From positions 1,075,806-1,139,805 of the forward strand of contig JAEPNP010000001.1 in assembly GCA_017643395.1 (NCBI GenBank): a DNA stretch of 64,000 bases, given 5' to 3'. The notes under the pieces were generated by a model. The model was not told the origin of the DNA. It made no database searches and saw only the letters and a list, made by a program, of their open reading frames with translations. Numbering within the stretch: the first letter of the stretch is position 1; every line of letters starts with the position of its first letter. This stretch comes from Rhodothermales bacterium. Lineage in GTDB: Bacteria; Bacteroidota; Rhodothermia; Rhodothermales; UBA10348. Both the position numbers and the translations under genes were made by a program. Shown here in pieces: positions 1-9,116 of this stretch.

Positions 1-2
1 CG

Positions 3-266
3 CCACTGGCGAAGCTGTGGAAATGGAGTCGACCACGACTCGATGTTGCCAGCCCGCCCGTGGACATTTCGGCCCCCACTGAGTGGACAGGATCCGGCCA
101 GGTCGAGGGGTGGTCGTCGGGTCTGCTCTGCCTGAAGGGTGGCGACCTGGCCAAAGAGATCCGCCAGGTCAGGAATGTGCGTGTCGAGCAATTCGACCTG
201 CAGGAAATAGCCGGCCCCTCCTTTGCCGAAAAGCATATTTTGCAGGTAACGCCGGCCTCTCGCTGA
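3..266 (+). CDS. possible 3' end of an upstream gene (partial, doubtful)
   Basis: A frame open from the window edge ends at a TGA at 264-266, about 50 bases before the WYL regulator. By eye its third positions are about 70% G/C, similar to genuine genes nearby. It shows no domain I recognise. The opposite strand is also open: a minus frame starting at ATG 236 runs off the window edge, but its third positions are less GC-rich. Only one of the two can be real, and perhaps neither is. The flanking sequence would decide. Confidence 0.25.
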   Translation, partial: PLAKLWKWSRPRLDVASPPVDISAPTEWTGSGQVEGWSSGLLCLKGGDLAKEIRQVRNVRVEQFDLQEIAGPSFAEKHILQVTPASR

Positions 267-316
267 GTCGGATCGCGATCACCCTCCAGACGCGAATGGG
301 TAACGAAGAACGTCGA

Positions 317-1276
317 ATGAACCGCACAGAGCGCCTGTTTGCGCTCGTGCTGCTGCTGCAGAATCGCCCGAATATGAGCTCGCGCGACCTCTCGGAGCAT
401 TTCGGCGTGTCTCGTCGCACGGTGTTCCGGGACCTCCGGGCTCTAACGGAATCTGGTGTGCCACTGACCTACGCCGAGGAGGGCGGCTACGAAATCCTGG
501 AAGGGTACCAGTTGCCTCCGCTGATGCTCACGGCGCGAGAGGCCGCCACGCTTCTGATGGGCACCGAGTTCATGAAGCTGCAGTCTGATGCCTCCATCCG
601 TACCGACGCGGATCAGGTTGGGCTCAAGATCCGGTCCGTGCTGCCCCGTGAGGTTCGCGAATACATCGACCGCCTGCGGGAAAAAACGGTGCTGGATCCG
701 TACTGGATTCATGCCGCGCAGGAGGAGGCCAAGGCAGACGAAGGTCGGTGGTACAAACTCAGCGAGGCGGTGGCGCGGGAGCGCAGGGTGATCATGTCCT
801 ACTTCGTAGAGTCCCGTGGTGAGTCGACCCGCCGCACGGTCGATCCACTCGGTCTCGTCTACTACACCGACCACTGGAATCTGATCGCCTTTGACCACCT
901 GCGCGGCGAGGTCCGAAACTTCCGTCTCGATCGCATCGAGCAGATGCATGTGTTATCGGAGGGTTTTGAGCGCCCCGAAGGGTTCGATTTGGTTCGTCAC
1001 CTGGAGGCCCGAGGTGTGCGCCAGGCCACGAAGCGCATCCGGCTCGGGTTTCGGGAAGAAGTCTACCGCAGGGCCAAACAGGGTATTCCCGCCCGTTTGG
1101 ATAGTGAGACCACCGAGAACGGGGCCGTAACAGTCAGCTTTCGCTTCGACAATTTGGAATACGTCGCCAACTGGCTGCTTCGATTCGGAACCGAAGTCGA
1201 TGTCAAGGAGCCCAAGGCGCTCAGGCAGGCGCTGGCCAAGGCCGCTCGGGCGGTAGCGGAAGCAAACCGCAGCTAG
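317..1276 (+). CDS. YafY-type HTH/WYL-domain transcriptional regulator
   Basis: This 319-residue protein has an N-terminal winged HTH of the HTH_11 type (about residues 1-60, containing LSEHFGVSRRTVFRDLRAL) and a C-terminal WYL domain (about residues 140-220), where the strand YYTDHWNLIAFDH carries the WYL-like core. A WCX-like C-terminal region follows. Family members are DNA-binding regulators whose WYL domain senses a ligand, often nucleic acid or nucleotide, and many act in stress or DNA-damage responses. I chose ATG 317 because the conserved HTH begins there; ATG 296, in frame, would add seven residues. It is convergent with mfd, 91 bases away. The target genes cannot be told from the sequence. 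Confidence 0.88.
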   Translation: MNRTERLFALVLLLQNRPNMSSRDLSEHFGVSRRTVFRDLRALTESGVPLTYAEEGGYEILEGYQLPPLMLTAREAATLLMGTEFMKLQSDASIRTDADQVGLKIRSVLPREVREYIDRLREKTVLDPYWIHAAQEEAKADEGRWYKLSEAVARERRVIMSYFVESRGESTRRTVDPLGLVYYTDHWNLIAFDHLRGEVRNFRLDRIEQMHVLSEGFERPEGFDLVRHLEARGVRQATKRIRLGFREEVYRRAKQGIPARLDSETTENGAVTVSFRFDNLEYVANWLLRFGTEVDVKEPKALRQALAKAARAVAEANRS

Positions 1277-1367
1277 CCGCCTGCAGGAGGCCCGAACGTT
1301 ATACCGCGGCGTCACAGTGGTGGCCTGCCCCTACGCGAGAACCTCCGGCAGGGCTGGCGAAGCCTTT

Positions 1368-4300
1368 TCAGGCCGAAGAAGCCGGAAGCGCTGATCGATC
1401 CAACTCCCGCAGGATCTCCATCGCCGCATCCAGATCGGGCACATCCTGCACGATGGCCCGCAGACGCCCGCTCCTGGACTCCTTCAGTGCCACGCGTCGA
1501 TCCAGTCCGTCCAGTGCCTGCAACAATGGCTGGAAAATGTGCTCGTAAAAGTGGGGGTCAGCCTTGTCGTCGGGGACAGAGAGGAACAACCGCTCGTTCT
1601 TGAAGACCACCCGCGGAAGACGGAGGCGTTCGCCCAGCAACTTGATGGACGCAGATCGAAAGAGCCCCTCCGTAGCCTCGAGAACCGGTCCGAAACGGTC
1701 CTCAAGCTCTTCCCGAATTGCCTTGAGAGCCTGCTCGCTGTCGGCCTCGGCAATACGGCGGTAGATATTCAGGCGCTCGACCCGGTTGGAGAGGTACTCG
1801 TCCGGAATGAATGCGTCGACCTCGACTTCCACGGTCGTTTCCCCTACCCGGGGTGCCTCCTGCTCTCCAAACAGTTCGCCAAACTCTTCGCGTCTCAACT
1901 CCGCCACAGCCTCATCCAGAATGCGGTGATACGTCTCGAACCCGACGTCTTCGATTACCCCACTCTGTTCGGCCCCCAGCAGATTGCCGGCTCCTCGGAT
2001 ATCGAGATCGCGCATGGCGAGTTGGAAACCGGAGCCGAGGTCGGAAAACTCCTCCACGGCCTGCAGCCGCTGCTTTGCCTCACGGGTCAAGCCGTGTATG
2101 GACGGGACCAGCAGGTAACAGAAGGCCTTTCGATCCGAGCGGCCTACCCGACCGCGCAGCTGGTGGAGTTCAGCAAGGCCGAAGTGACTCGCCCGGTCAA
2201 TGATGATGGTATTGGCATTTCCGATATCGAGCCCATTTTCAATGATTGAGGTCGATACGAGTACATCTGCCTTGCCGGAGACGAATTGCTTCATCACCCG
2301 CTCCAGCTCCTGGCCCTTCATTTGACCGTGGCCGACCACAATCCGGATGTCCGGAATGATGGAGCGAATCATGTCCGAAACCTCGTAGATGGACTGGACA
2401 CGATTGTGAATGAAGAAAACCTGTCCTCCGCGCCCGGTTTCGTACAGGATGGCGCCGCGAATAAGGTCCTTGCTGAAGGTGTGGATCTCTGTGACGATGG
2501 GCTGCCGGTTTGGCGGAGCGGTCGCAATAATGGAGAGATCTCTCGCCCCCATCAACGAGAACTGGAGCGTGCGCGGGATTGGGGTGGCGGTGAGTGTCAA
2601 CGTGTCGACGCTGACGCGCAGTTCTCGCAGCTTCTCCTTGGCGCCTACACCGAAGCGCTGCTCCTCGTCGACGATGAGCAGCCCGAGATCCTTGAACTTG
2701 ACGTCCTTCGAAATCAGGCGATGGGTGCCGACGATGATGTCGACTTTGCCCTCGGCCAGCCTGCCCAGCACCTCCTTCTGCTCAGCGCTGGACTTGAACC
2801 GGGAGAGCTGTTCGATGCGCACCGGAAACTGCCGAAGGCGCTTCCGGAACGTGCGTTCATGCTGCGCTGCCAGAATGGTCGTCGGCACGAGCACCGCCAC
2901 CTGCTTTCCGTCTTGCACCGCTTTGAAGGCCGCTCGCACGGCAACTTCAGTCTTTCCAAAGCCGACATCCCCACATACCAGCCGATCCATGGGCTGTGCA
3001 TCCTCCATGTCGGTCTTTACGGCTTCTGCGGCCAGGGCCTGATCGGGCGTGTCCTCAAACTCGAAGGAGGCCTCGAGTTCTCGCTGCCAGATGGAATCGG
3101 AGGCAAATGCGTATCCGTCGGAGCGCTTGCGCTTCGCGTACAGCTTGATCAAATCGCGGGCTATATCCTTGACGCGGCGTTTTGTGCGCGCCTTCTTCTT
3201 CTCCCACTGCCCTGAGCCCAGCTTGGTGAGCTGAGGCTGATGCCCCTCCTTGCCCTTGTACTTGTGGAGCTTGTGCAAGGCGCTGACATTGACGTACAGC
3301 ACATCCCCGTTGTGGTACACGAGACGGACCGCCTCCTGCTTCTTCCCACGGACCTCGATCTGTTCCATGCCGGCAAACCGGCCAATGCCGTAGTCGACAT
3401 GAACCACAAAGTCGCCCGGGGTCAGCTGTTGCAGCTCCCTCAGCGAGATGCCCCCGAACTTGCTTGTCGCCTTGCGAGAGGTTGGCCGGTGGTACCGATT
3501 GAAGATCTGGTGGTCGGTGTACAGGGCGATGCCGAGGTCGGGAATCTCAAACCCCTCGTGCAGAGACTCGACCACCACGCGCACCCCGAACTGCTCCAGG
3601 TCCTTGTCCAGCAACTCAAGAAGCCTGGCTTCCTGCCCCCGCGAATCACAGAGAATGGTGGTGTTCAGGCCGTTTCGACTATTGCGAGCCAGACGCTTCC
3701 GTACTTCAGCCAGTGAGCCGTTGAAGGTTGGCTGGGGCTGTGCGGCCAGATTGACCACCTGTTCGCCTCGTTCCGTCAGAAAGGCACCCGTGATAATTCG
3801 ACGGTAGTCGAGGGTCGTACGCTCGAAGGCGACCGGATCCAGGTACCAGTAGCCCGGATCCCGGGGGCGAGACTGCTCGTCCAGGGCATCGTAGTCGGAT
3901 ACCCAGTCCGCCCACAGGGCCTCAGCCTTCTCGACGGTTTCGGCGGGGTCAACAAGCACGATCAGGGTATCGTCCGACAGGTACGCAGAGACGGGAGACC
4001 TCTCTCCATGCTCGGAGGCATCCAGATTGGGTACGAGCCGGGCCGTGGTCAGCCTGCTGACGGACCGCTGAGTGTGGATATCGAACTCCCGAATCGAGTC
4101 GATTTCGTCCCCGAAATACTCGAGCCGCACAGGGTAGTCGCCTACGTAGGGAAAGACGTCCAGAATTCCGCCGCGAAGGGCCAACTCGCCAGGCTGCTCG
4201 ACAAACTCCACGCGGTCAAAACCGGCCCCGACCAGGCGTTCAATCAGGGCTTCCGGCGGAAGGCTGTCCCCGGATTTGAGGGAAATCGTGGAGTCAGCCA

Positions 4301-4715
4301 GTGCACTCGAGTCTGGAACCTTCTCCAGGAATGCCTCGACAGCAGTGACCATGGCCCCCTGCCACCCCTCTCGCATGCGCTCCAAGACGTCCGCTCGCTC
4401 GATGGCGGGGGCAGGATCGGGTACATGCTCAGGATCAAACGGCCGATGGTCGCCGGGCGGCAGTAGCTGGACCTGCTGATCCCCCTTGAGGACCTGCTGC
4501 AGGTCGCTCGTCAGATAGGCCGCCCGGTCATGGTCGGGCAATACACAAAGCAGGCTGTGGCCCTGCCTGACCATGTCCGACAGCAGAAATGCCAGAGACG
4601 AGCCGGCCGCTCCGCGCACTTCCACCACGCCTCCGCCTGCATCGGCTGCCCAGTCGCGGAGCGCGGCTGCTGCCTCGGATTCCCGGATGCTATCGTAGGA
4701 CTGTCCCAGTGACAC
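1368..4715 (-). CDS. mfd: transcription-repair coupling factor Mfd
   Basis: Mfd is an SF2 DNA translocase that removes RNA polymerase stalled at lesions and recruits UvrA through its N-terminal UvrB-like module. The 1115-residue length is normal. Visible in order are the UvrB-like N-terminal domains, the RNA polymerase interaction domain (around residues 460-530), the RecG-like helicase core with Walker A GDVGFGKT (K588) and a DEEQ box (683-686), and the C-terminal TRCF domain. The start is GTG 4715; an in-frame stop lies two codons upstream, so no longer form is possible. The first base of the gene is also the last base of a parS site. It lies 15 bases downstream of murQ and is probably cotranscribed with it. 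Its partner UvrA is encoded about 10 kb away. Confidence 0.97.
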   Translation of the reverse strand: MSLGQSYDSIRESEAAAALRDWAADAGGGVVEVRGAAGSSLAFLLSDMVRQGHSLLCVLPDHDRAAYLTSDLQQVLKGDQQVQLLPPGDHRPFDPEHVPDPAPAIERADVLERMREGWQGAMVTAVEAFLEKVPDSSALADSTISLKSGDSLPPEALIERLVGAGFDRVEFVEQPGELALRGGILDVFPYVGDYPVRLEYFGDEIDSIREFDIHTQRSVSRLTTARLVPNLDASEHGERSPVSAYLSDDTLIVLVDPAETVEKAEALWADWVSDYDALDEQSRPRDPGYWYLDPVAFERTTLDYRRIITGAFLTERGEQVVNLAAQPQPTFNGSLAEVRKRLARNSRNGLNTTILCDSRGQEARLLELLDKDLEQFGVRVVVESLHEGFEIPDLGIALYTDHQIFNRYHRPTSRKATSKFGGISLRELQQLTPGDFVVHVDYGIGRFAGMEQIEVRGKKQEAVRLVYHNGDVLYVNVSALHKLHKYKGKEGHQPQLTKLGSGQWEKKKARTKRRVKDIARDLIKLYAKRKRSDGYAFASDSIWQRELEASFEFEDTPDQALAAEAVKTDMEDAQPMDRLVCGDVGFGKTEVAVRAAFKAVQDGKQVAVLVPTTILAAQHERTFRKRLRQFPVRIEQLSRFKSSAEQKEVLGRLAEGKVDIIVGTHRLISKDVKFKDLGLLIVDEEQRFGVGAKEKLRELRVSVDTLTLTATPIPRTLQFSLMGARDLSIIATAPPNRQPIVTEIHTFSKDLIRGAILYETGRGGQVFFIHNRVQSIYEVSDMIRSIIPDIRIVVGHGQMKGQELERVMKQFVSGKADVLVSTSIIENGLDIGNANTIIIDRASHFGLAELHQLRGRVGRSDRKAFCYLLVPSIHGLTREAKQRLQAVEEFSDLGSGFQLAMRDLDIRGAGNLLGAEQSGVIEDVGFETYHRILDEAVAELRREEFGELFGEQEAPRVGETTVEVEVDAFIPDEYLSNRVERLNIYRRIAEADSEQALKAIREELEDRFGPVLEATEGLFRSASIKLLGERLRLPRVVFKNERLFLSVPDDKADPHFYEHIFQPLLQALDGLDRRVALKESRSGRLRAIVQDVPDLDAAMEILRELDRSALPASSA

Positions 4716-4730
4716 GTTTCACGTGAAACA
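4715..4730. other. parS-like ParB-binding site
   Basis: The 16-mer CGTTTCACGTGAAACA matches the ParB/Spo0J consensus TGTTTCACGTGAAACA at 15 of 16 positions, including the whole 14-base palindromic core. It fills the gap between the murQ stop codon and the mfd start codon. ParB loads at parS, spreads with CTP and recruits SMC to organise and segregate the origin region. I found no second copy in the window. parA and parB are not in the window. Confidence 0.85.
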
Positions 4731-5669
4731 TCAGAAGTCAGGTGTGTACGCGTCACCAGCAACGGCGGGGCGGACGAATCCTGAGGCTCGATCCAGCCGA
4801 CTCTTGGCTTCCGGAAGCGCGACATCGGCGAGAATCATCACAAGGGCCGTCTTGACGTGCCCTCCGGTCTGCGCAAGCACGCCGGATACCTGGTCGTAAC
4901 CAAGACCGGTCACCTGCATAACCGTGCGCTTGGATCGCTCAACCAGCTTGGCGCTGGTCATCTGCAGATCCACCATCATATTCTCGTAGACCTTGCCCAT
5001 GCGCACCATGGACGCGGTCGTCAGCATGTTAAGCACGAGCTTCTGGGCGGTGCCGCTCTTCATCCGCGTACTGCCCATGATGACCTCTGGACCGACGACC
5101 GGGCAGATCGCTACATCCACCGGGATGTTGAAGCCACTTCGTGGGGTGCAGGTAACGAACAGCGTCGCGCACCCCATCGTCCGGGCATGTTCAACGGCGC
5201 CAACGACATATGGCGTTCTCCGACTTGCCGCTATCCCGCATACGACGTCGACACTCTGCAGGTCTATCGCGTCGAGGTCCCGGGCTCCGTCCTCCTTGCG
5301 ATCCTCCGCACCTTCCTGGGAGCGAAACACCGCCTCCGGGCCCCCGGCGATAAGACCCTGCACGGTCTCCGGATCCGACCCAAAGGTGGGAGGACATTCC
5401 GACGCATCCAGCACCCCAAGCCTGCCAGACGTTCCTGCGCCGACGTAGATCAGGCGACCACCAGTGCGGAATGCCGTGACGATCAGCTCGACCGCACGGG
5501 CGATATATGGAATCTCCTGCTCGACGGCCCGGGCAACCAGTGCGTCCTGTCCGTTGATTACCCGCAGGACATCCTCTACCGGAAGCGTGTCAATCTCCGC
5601 TGAGGCGGGATTTCGCTGCTCCGTAGCAAGGTCCTTGAGTTCGTCAAACAGCCGCGAGTTGCTGCTCAT
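4731..5669 (-). CDS. murQ: N-acetylmuramic acid 6-phosphate etherase MurQ
   Basis: MurQ cleaves the lactyl ether of MurNAc-6-phosphate to give GlcNAc-6-phosphate and D-lactate in cytoplasmic wall recycling. The 312-residue protein is a single SIS-domain protein with the family's opening (LATEQRNPAS), the sugar-phosphate loop YVGAGTSGRLGVLDASECPP, and a later RMKSGTAQKLVLNM segment. I chose ATG 5669 because the conserved N-terminus begins at once; a longer in-frame form to 5756 would add 29 residues without resemblance to the family. It is divergent from recF, with 85 bases between them, and is followed by parS and mfd in the same direction. No MurNAc transporter or kinase (AnmK) is adjacent. 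Confidence 0.95.
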   Translation of the reverse strand: MSSNSRLFDELKDLATEQRNPASAEIDTLPVEDVLRVINGQDALVARAVEQEIPYIARAVELIVTAFRTGGRLIYVGAGTSGRLGVLDASECPPTFGSDPETVQGLIAGGPEAVFRSQEGAEDRKEDGARDLDAIDLQSVDVVCGIAASRRTPYVVGAVEHARTMGCATLFVTCTPRSGFNIPVDVAICPVVGPEVIMGSTRMKSGTAQKLVLNMLTTASMVRMGKVYENMMVDLQMTSAKLVERSKRTVMQVTGLGYDQVSGVLAQTGGHVKTALVMILADVALPEAKSRLDRASGFVRPAVAGDAYTPDF

Positions 5670-5754
5670 GGATGAGGTTGGTCGTGCATTCCGAGGGACA
5701 GACCGCTCCCGAACGATTCCAGGCCCCTGGCGTTCTCCCGCCGCCTTCAAACCC

Positions 5755-6897
5755 ATGCAGATTCGCTCACTTCACATCCAGGGCCTGCGCGCTCACGTCG
5801 ACTCGCACCTGGCGTTCTCGCCGGGAGTCAACCTGATCCACGGGCCAAACGGCGCGGGCAAGACCAACATTCTGGAGGCCGTGCACTATGCATGCCTGGG
5901 CAAGTCGTTTCTGGCATCATCAGACCGGTACGCTCTGACGCGCGGAGCCGATCGCATGCAGATCGACATGGAGGTGGACACGGAGCGCCGATCAACCGAA
6001 AAGGTTCGACTGATCTACGTGCCCGGCGAAGGAAAGCGGGTCTTTGTAAACGGTGCCCTACTGGATCGCCTGGTCGACGTAGTAGGCCGATTTCCAGTCG
6101 TCGTGCTCGCGCCCTCGGACCATCGGCTCACCGAGGACGGTCCGGATGAGCGTCGGCGGTTTCTCGACGCGATGCTGTGCCAGGCATCGCCCGCCTATCT
6201 GAACGCGCTGATTGCCTATCGGCGCGTCTTGAAGCAGCGTAACGAACTGCTTTCGCGGAGGCAGCACATGCGTGGGGAGATGATGGCCTCTTACGACGAT
6301 GCCCTGGTGCAGCATGGCAGCCGGCTCATCGCACGCCGGGCTCGATTCGTGCGAGAGTTTGGCGAACACCTGGAGCGAGCCTATCAGCTGATGGCCGAGT
6401 CCAGCGAAGAGCCCTCCATTGAGTACCGCGGCCTTTCGCATCTCGAAGATGAGCCGGCTGTAGCGAACGTCTATCGCGAAAGACTCGTCGCTCGCTTCGA
6501 TGACGCTTGCGCCCGCGGCGTCACATTGACCGGTCCGCACCGGGATGATCTGATATTTCGCCTCGATGACATGCTGGTCCGGCGCTACGCATCGCAGGGT
6601 CAGCACCGAACATTCGTCATGGGCCTCAAGCTGGCGCAGTACTTCTACCTCGAGGAACGACTCGGGGAACGGCCGCTGCTTCTCCTGGACGACGTGTTCG
6701 ATACGCTCGACCCAGACCGCATGGCGACCATTGCCCGCCTGCTTTCCGGAGACGCCGTCGGCCAGTCGCTGGTGACCTCGGCGCGCGCAGATGTATTCTC
6801 CGAGGTTCTACAGTTCGATGGGACCCGTGCTGCGGCCCTGGCCGTGAAACGCTACAGTTCCACAGAATCCGCCGAGACAGATGAAACTGTTCCATAA
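5755..6897 (+). CDS. recF: DNA replication/repair protein RecF
   Basis: RecF is an SMC-like ABC ATPase that helps load RecA at single-strand gaps. The 380 residues include Walker A GPNGAGKTN (30-38), the ABC signature region with SQGQHRTF, and Walker B LLLLDDVFDTLD near the C-terminus. The start ATG 5755 gives the standard opening, with the first beta strand at residue 2. In many bacteria recF follows dnaN; here it is divergent from murQ and not linked to dnaA or dnaN. Its 3' end overlaps the next gene by 17 bases, which suggests translational coupling. Confidence 0.96.
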   Translation: MQIRSLHIQGLRAHVDSHLAFSPGVNLIHGPNGAGKTNILEAVHYACLGKSFLASSDRYALTRGADRMQIDMEVDTERRSTEKVRLIYVPGEGKRVFVNGALLDRLVDVVGRFPVVVLAPSDHRLTEDGPDERRRFLDAMLCQASPAYLNALIAYRRVLKQRNELLSRRQHMRGEMMASYDDALVQHGSRLIARRARFVREFGEHLERAYQLMAESSEEPSIEYRGLSHLEDEPAVANVYRERLVARFDDACARGVTLTGPHRDDLIFRLDDMLVRRYASQGQHRTFVMGLKLAQYFYLEERLGERPLLLLDDVFDTLDPDRMATIARLLSGDAVGQSLVTSARADVFSEVLQFDGTRAAALAVKRYSSTESAETDETVP

Positions 6898-8428
6898 GCT
6901 CGGCCTCGAAAAATTCTCCGGGGCCGCCCGGTCGGTACTGATTCGCCGACTGACCGTCATGCTGCTGCTGGTTGCAGGAGCGATTGAACTTACCGGCTGC
7001 GTAACGACGGACCGCAGCCTGATTACCGGCCGAAAGCGCGCATACGCCTATTCCTGGGCTGAGGAAGTGAAACTGGGCCAGGAGGCGGATCAAAGTATCA
7101 TCGCGCAGTATGGCCTGTACGACGACCCGGACCTGACGCACTATGTAGATAGCCTCGGGCAGGTCCTGCTTCGGTTCTCGGAGGCGCGAGCGCCGGGCGC
7201 ACCGCAGGAGGTGCGCGCTACGCCATTCACGTTCCGGGTGCTGGACAGCCCCGTGGTCAACGCATTCGCCCTGCCGGGCGGATTCGTGTATGTCACACGC
7301 GGGCTGATGGCGCACCTGGAGAATGAGGCCCAACTCGCCGTCGTGCTTGGTCACGAAATCGGCCATGTAGTGGGCCGACATGCCTCGATCCGCGCCGTCA
7401 ATCAAACGTTTGGTCAGGCGCTTGTTCTTGGAGGGGCGATAGGCGGACAGGTTCTACTCGGTGGCGATGCGGCGAATACCATTCTTCAGGGAGGAAGTAC
7501 AGTCGCGCAGCTCGCATTCCTGAGCCACGGACGTGACGCCGAACGGGAATCGGACCGCCTGGGCGTCGAGTACGCCATTCAGGCCGGCTACAACGCGGAG
7601 GAGTCGGCGGAATTCTTCAATTCCCTCAAGCGGCTGTCAGGCGACAGTGGCAGCTCCATACCCTCGTTCCTGAGCACGCACCCGGATCCCGGCGAGAGGG
7701 AGCAAACCATCTATGAGCTTGCCGCAGAGTGGGCAAAGACCCATCCGGTCGGCAAGGATGGCCGCGATGCGCTCCTTGCGAGGGTAGACGACATCGTCGC
7801 AGGCGAGGACCCGCGTCAGGGTTTTGTGGAGGCCAACACGTTTTTCCATCCTGGCCTGGCCTTCCAGTTCCCCATCCCCCAGGGATATCAGACCATCAAT
7901 CAGCCCAGTCAGGTGGTGCTGATCGCAGAGGACGAGCGCTCCGCCATCCGCTTCTACCTGGAGTCCGGCGTTTCCACTCCGCGCGAAGCGGCGGAGCGTT
8001 TCGCGGCGCAGGACGGGCTGCAGGTGGTGCAATCGGGCCTGGGTAGCTCCTACGGATTGCCGGCACAGTTCGTCATTGTCGACGCGCCGGACCAGAACGG
8101 AAACGTGACCCGCGCTCGTGCCCATTTCGTCCAGTACAACGGCCAGATCTACGGCTTCCTGGGATTTGCGGCGCAGGCAGACTACGCCGCCCGGGAGCAA
8201 GGCTTTGTGCAGGCCATGCAGGGCTTCGCTCCGTTGCGCGATCCGGCCCGCCTGGCAGTAGAGCCGCTTCGGGTGGACGTCCGTCAGGTATCCCAGCGCA
8301 CCACGTTCGCTGGTCTGGTGCCGAGCGGCGGCGTCAACCAGTTCTCCGCAGACGAGCTGGCCATTCTGAACCAGCTGCAACTCGACACCGTGCTCGAGGT
8401 AGGGAGCAGGGTGAAGCTGGTGCGCTAG
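6881..8428 (+). CDS. M48-family zinc metalloprotease, lipoprotein
   Basis: This 515-residue protein has an N-terminal hydrophobic signal ending in a lipobox-like LTGC (Cys40), so it is probably an envelope lipoprotein. The catalytic HEIGH motif is at 158-162, and a downstream AERESD segment supplies the third zinc ligand (around Glu221). This is the M48B/BepA-LoiP type of quality-control protease, which degrades misfolded outer-membrane proteins. The C-terminal half (about 310-515) is an extra domain, and its last residues resemble the short C-terminal module seen in related M48 lipoproteins. It overlaps recF by 17 bases. The protease assignment is firm; the substrate is inference. Confidence 0.9.
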   Translation: MKLFHKLGLEKFSGAARSVLIRRLTVMLLLVAGAIELTGCVTTDRSLITGRKRAYAYSWAEEVKLGQEADQSIIAQYGLYDDPDLTHYVDSLGQVLLRFSEARAPGAPQEVRATPFTFRVLDSPVVNAFALPGGFVYVTRGLMAHLENEAQLAVVLGHEIGHVVGRHASIRAVNQTFGQALVLGGAIGGQVLLGGDAANTILQGGSTVAQLAFLSHGRDAERESDRLGVEYAIQAGYNAEESAEFFNSLKRLSGDSGSSIPSFLSTHPDPGEREQTIYELAAEWAKTHPVGKDGRDALLARVDDIVAGEDPRQGFVEANTFFHPGLAFQFPIPQGYQTINQPSQVVLIAEDERSAIRFYLESGVSTPREAAERFAAQDGLQVVQSGLGSSYGLPAQFVIVDAPDQNGNVTRARAHFVQYNGQIYGFLGFAAQADYAAREQGFVQAMQGFAPLRDPARLAVEPLRVDVRQVSQRTTFAGLVPSGGVNQFSADELAILNQLQLDTVLEVGSRVKLVR

Positions 8429-8458
8429 AAGGGCAAGCTGATCACTGGATGAGAGCTA

Positions 8459-8884
8459 TCAGTCGCCGGCCGGTGGCGGCGGAATGAGCACCGCCTCGCC
8501 CGCCAGCGCCATTTTCTTGGCGAGGTAGACGTACACCTTCATCTTGATGTGCCTGTACTTCTCGAGCTTTTCCGCGACACGGACCTCTACGGTGATGGTG
8601 GAACCCACCGGGACAGGCCTCAGAAACTTGGATGAGATCGAGACTGCAATGCAGCCGGGACCGGGGAAGTCACGACCCAACACCTTCGAGATAATGCCGA
8701 GCAGCAGCACGCCGTGCACCACAGTTTTTCCGAATCTGGTCCCGGCGGCGAACTCCTCATCAATGTGGATGGGGTTGTCGTCTCCGGTCAGGTCGGCAAA
8801 GGTTCGTACGTCTTCGGCTGTAATGAGTCGGTCCACTGAATAGGACTGACCTACTTCCAGGGCATCGTACGTGTTAGGATTCAT
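8459..8884 (-). CDS. MaoC-like (R)-specific enoyl-CoA hydratase
   Basis: The 141-residue protein has a single hot-dog fold. The MaoC catalytic signature is visible as FADLTGDDNPIHIDEEFA (active-site Asp and His) followed by VVHGVLLLGIIS. Family members hydrate enoyl-CoA thioesters in fatty-acid or polyhydroxyalkanoate metabolism, or act in fatty-acid synthesis. I chose ATG 8884; a GTG at 8920 in frame would add 12 residues. It is convergent with the M48 gene, 30 bases away. Its leader contains a perfect inverted repeat (8917-8936). No fatty-acid gene adjoins it, so the substrate is open. Confidence 0.85.
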   Translation of the reverse strand: MNPNTYDALEVGQSYSVDRLITAEDVRTFADLTGDDNPIHIDEEFAAGTRFGKTVVHGVLLLGIISKVLGRDFPGPGCIAVSISSKFLRPVPVGSTITVEVRVAEKLEKYRHIKMKVYVYLAKKMALAGEAVLIPPPPAGD

Positions 8885-8916
8885 GATGGCATACGGGGTC
8901 TCAGATAGCGGCGCCT

Positions 8917-8936
8917 GCACCGCGGGTCCGCGGTGC
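8917..8936. repeat. perfect 9-bp inverted repeat in the leader of the MaoC-like gene
   Basis: GCACCGCGG and CCGCGGTGC are separated by two bases. The element lies 33 bases upstream of the chosen start of the minus-strand gene, just downstream of a promoter-like sequence. It could be an operator or a hairpin at the 5' end of the transcript. It has no T-run, so it is not an intrinsic terminator. Confidence 0.5.
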
Positions 8937-8947
8937 GCTCATCGCGC

Positions 8948-8982
8948 GCAAGGTACGCAAGTCCGAGGTTGACTCGCGCAAA
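8948..8982 (-). promoter_or_regulatory. possible promoter of the MaoC-like gene
   Basis: On the minus strand TTTG (8982-8979) is followed after 23 bases by TACCTTGC (8955-8948). This partly fits the Bacteroidota pattern TTTG-N(17-23)-TAnnTTTG. The predicted start of transcription falls just before the 8917-8936 hairpin. The match is weak and rests on the pattern alone. Confidence 0.22.
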
Positions 8983-9116
8983 CCCCGCCCGGGCGCGGTG
9001 CGGATCCTTGCTGCATTCAAGCCCGCCGAGCGCCGGTCCTGTGCAAATGAGACGACGAACGGCGAGACAGAACGGCCTCAATCCGCGTTTGTGGCCCCAG
9101 TCACAAAGACAACCGA

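Noticed and set aside
1-236. minus-strand open frame from ATG 236 to the window edge
   Set aside because: Its third-position GC is lower than that of the competing plus frame and it shows no domain; kept only as an alternative.
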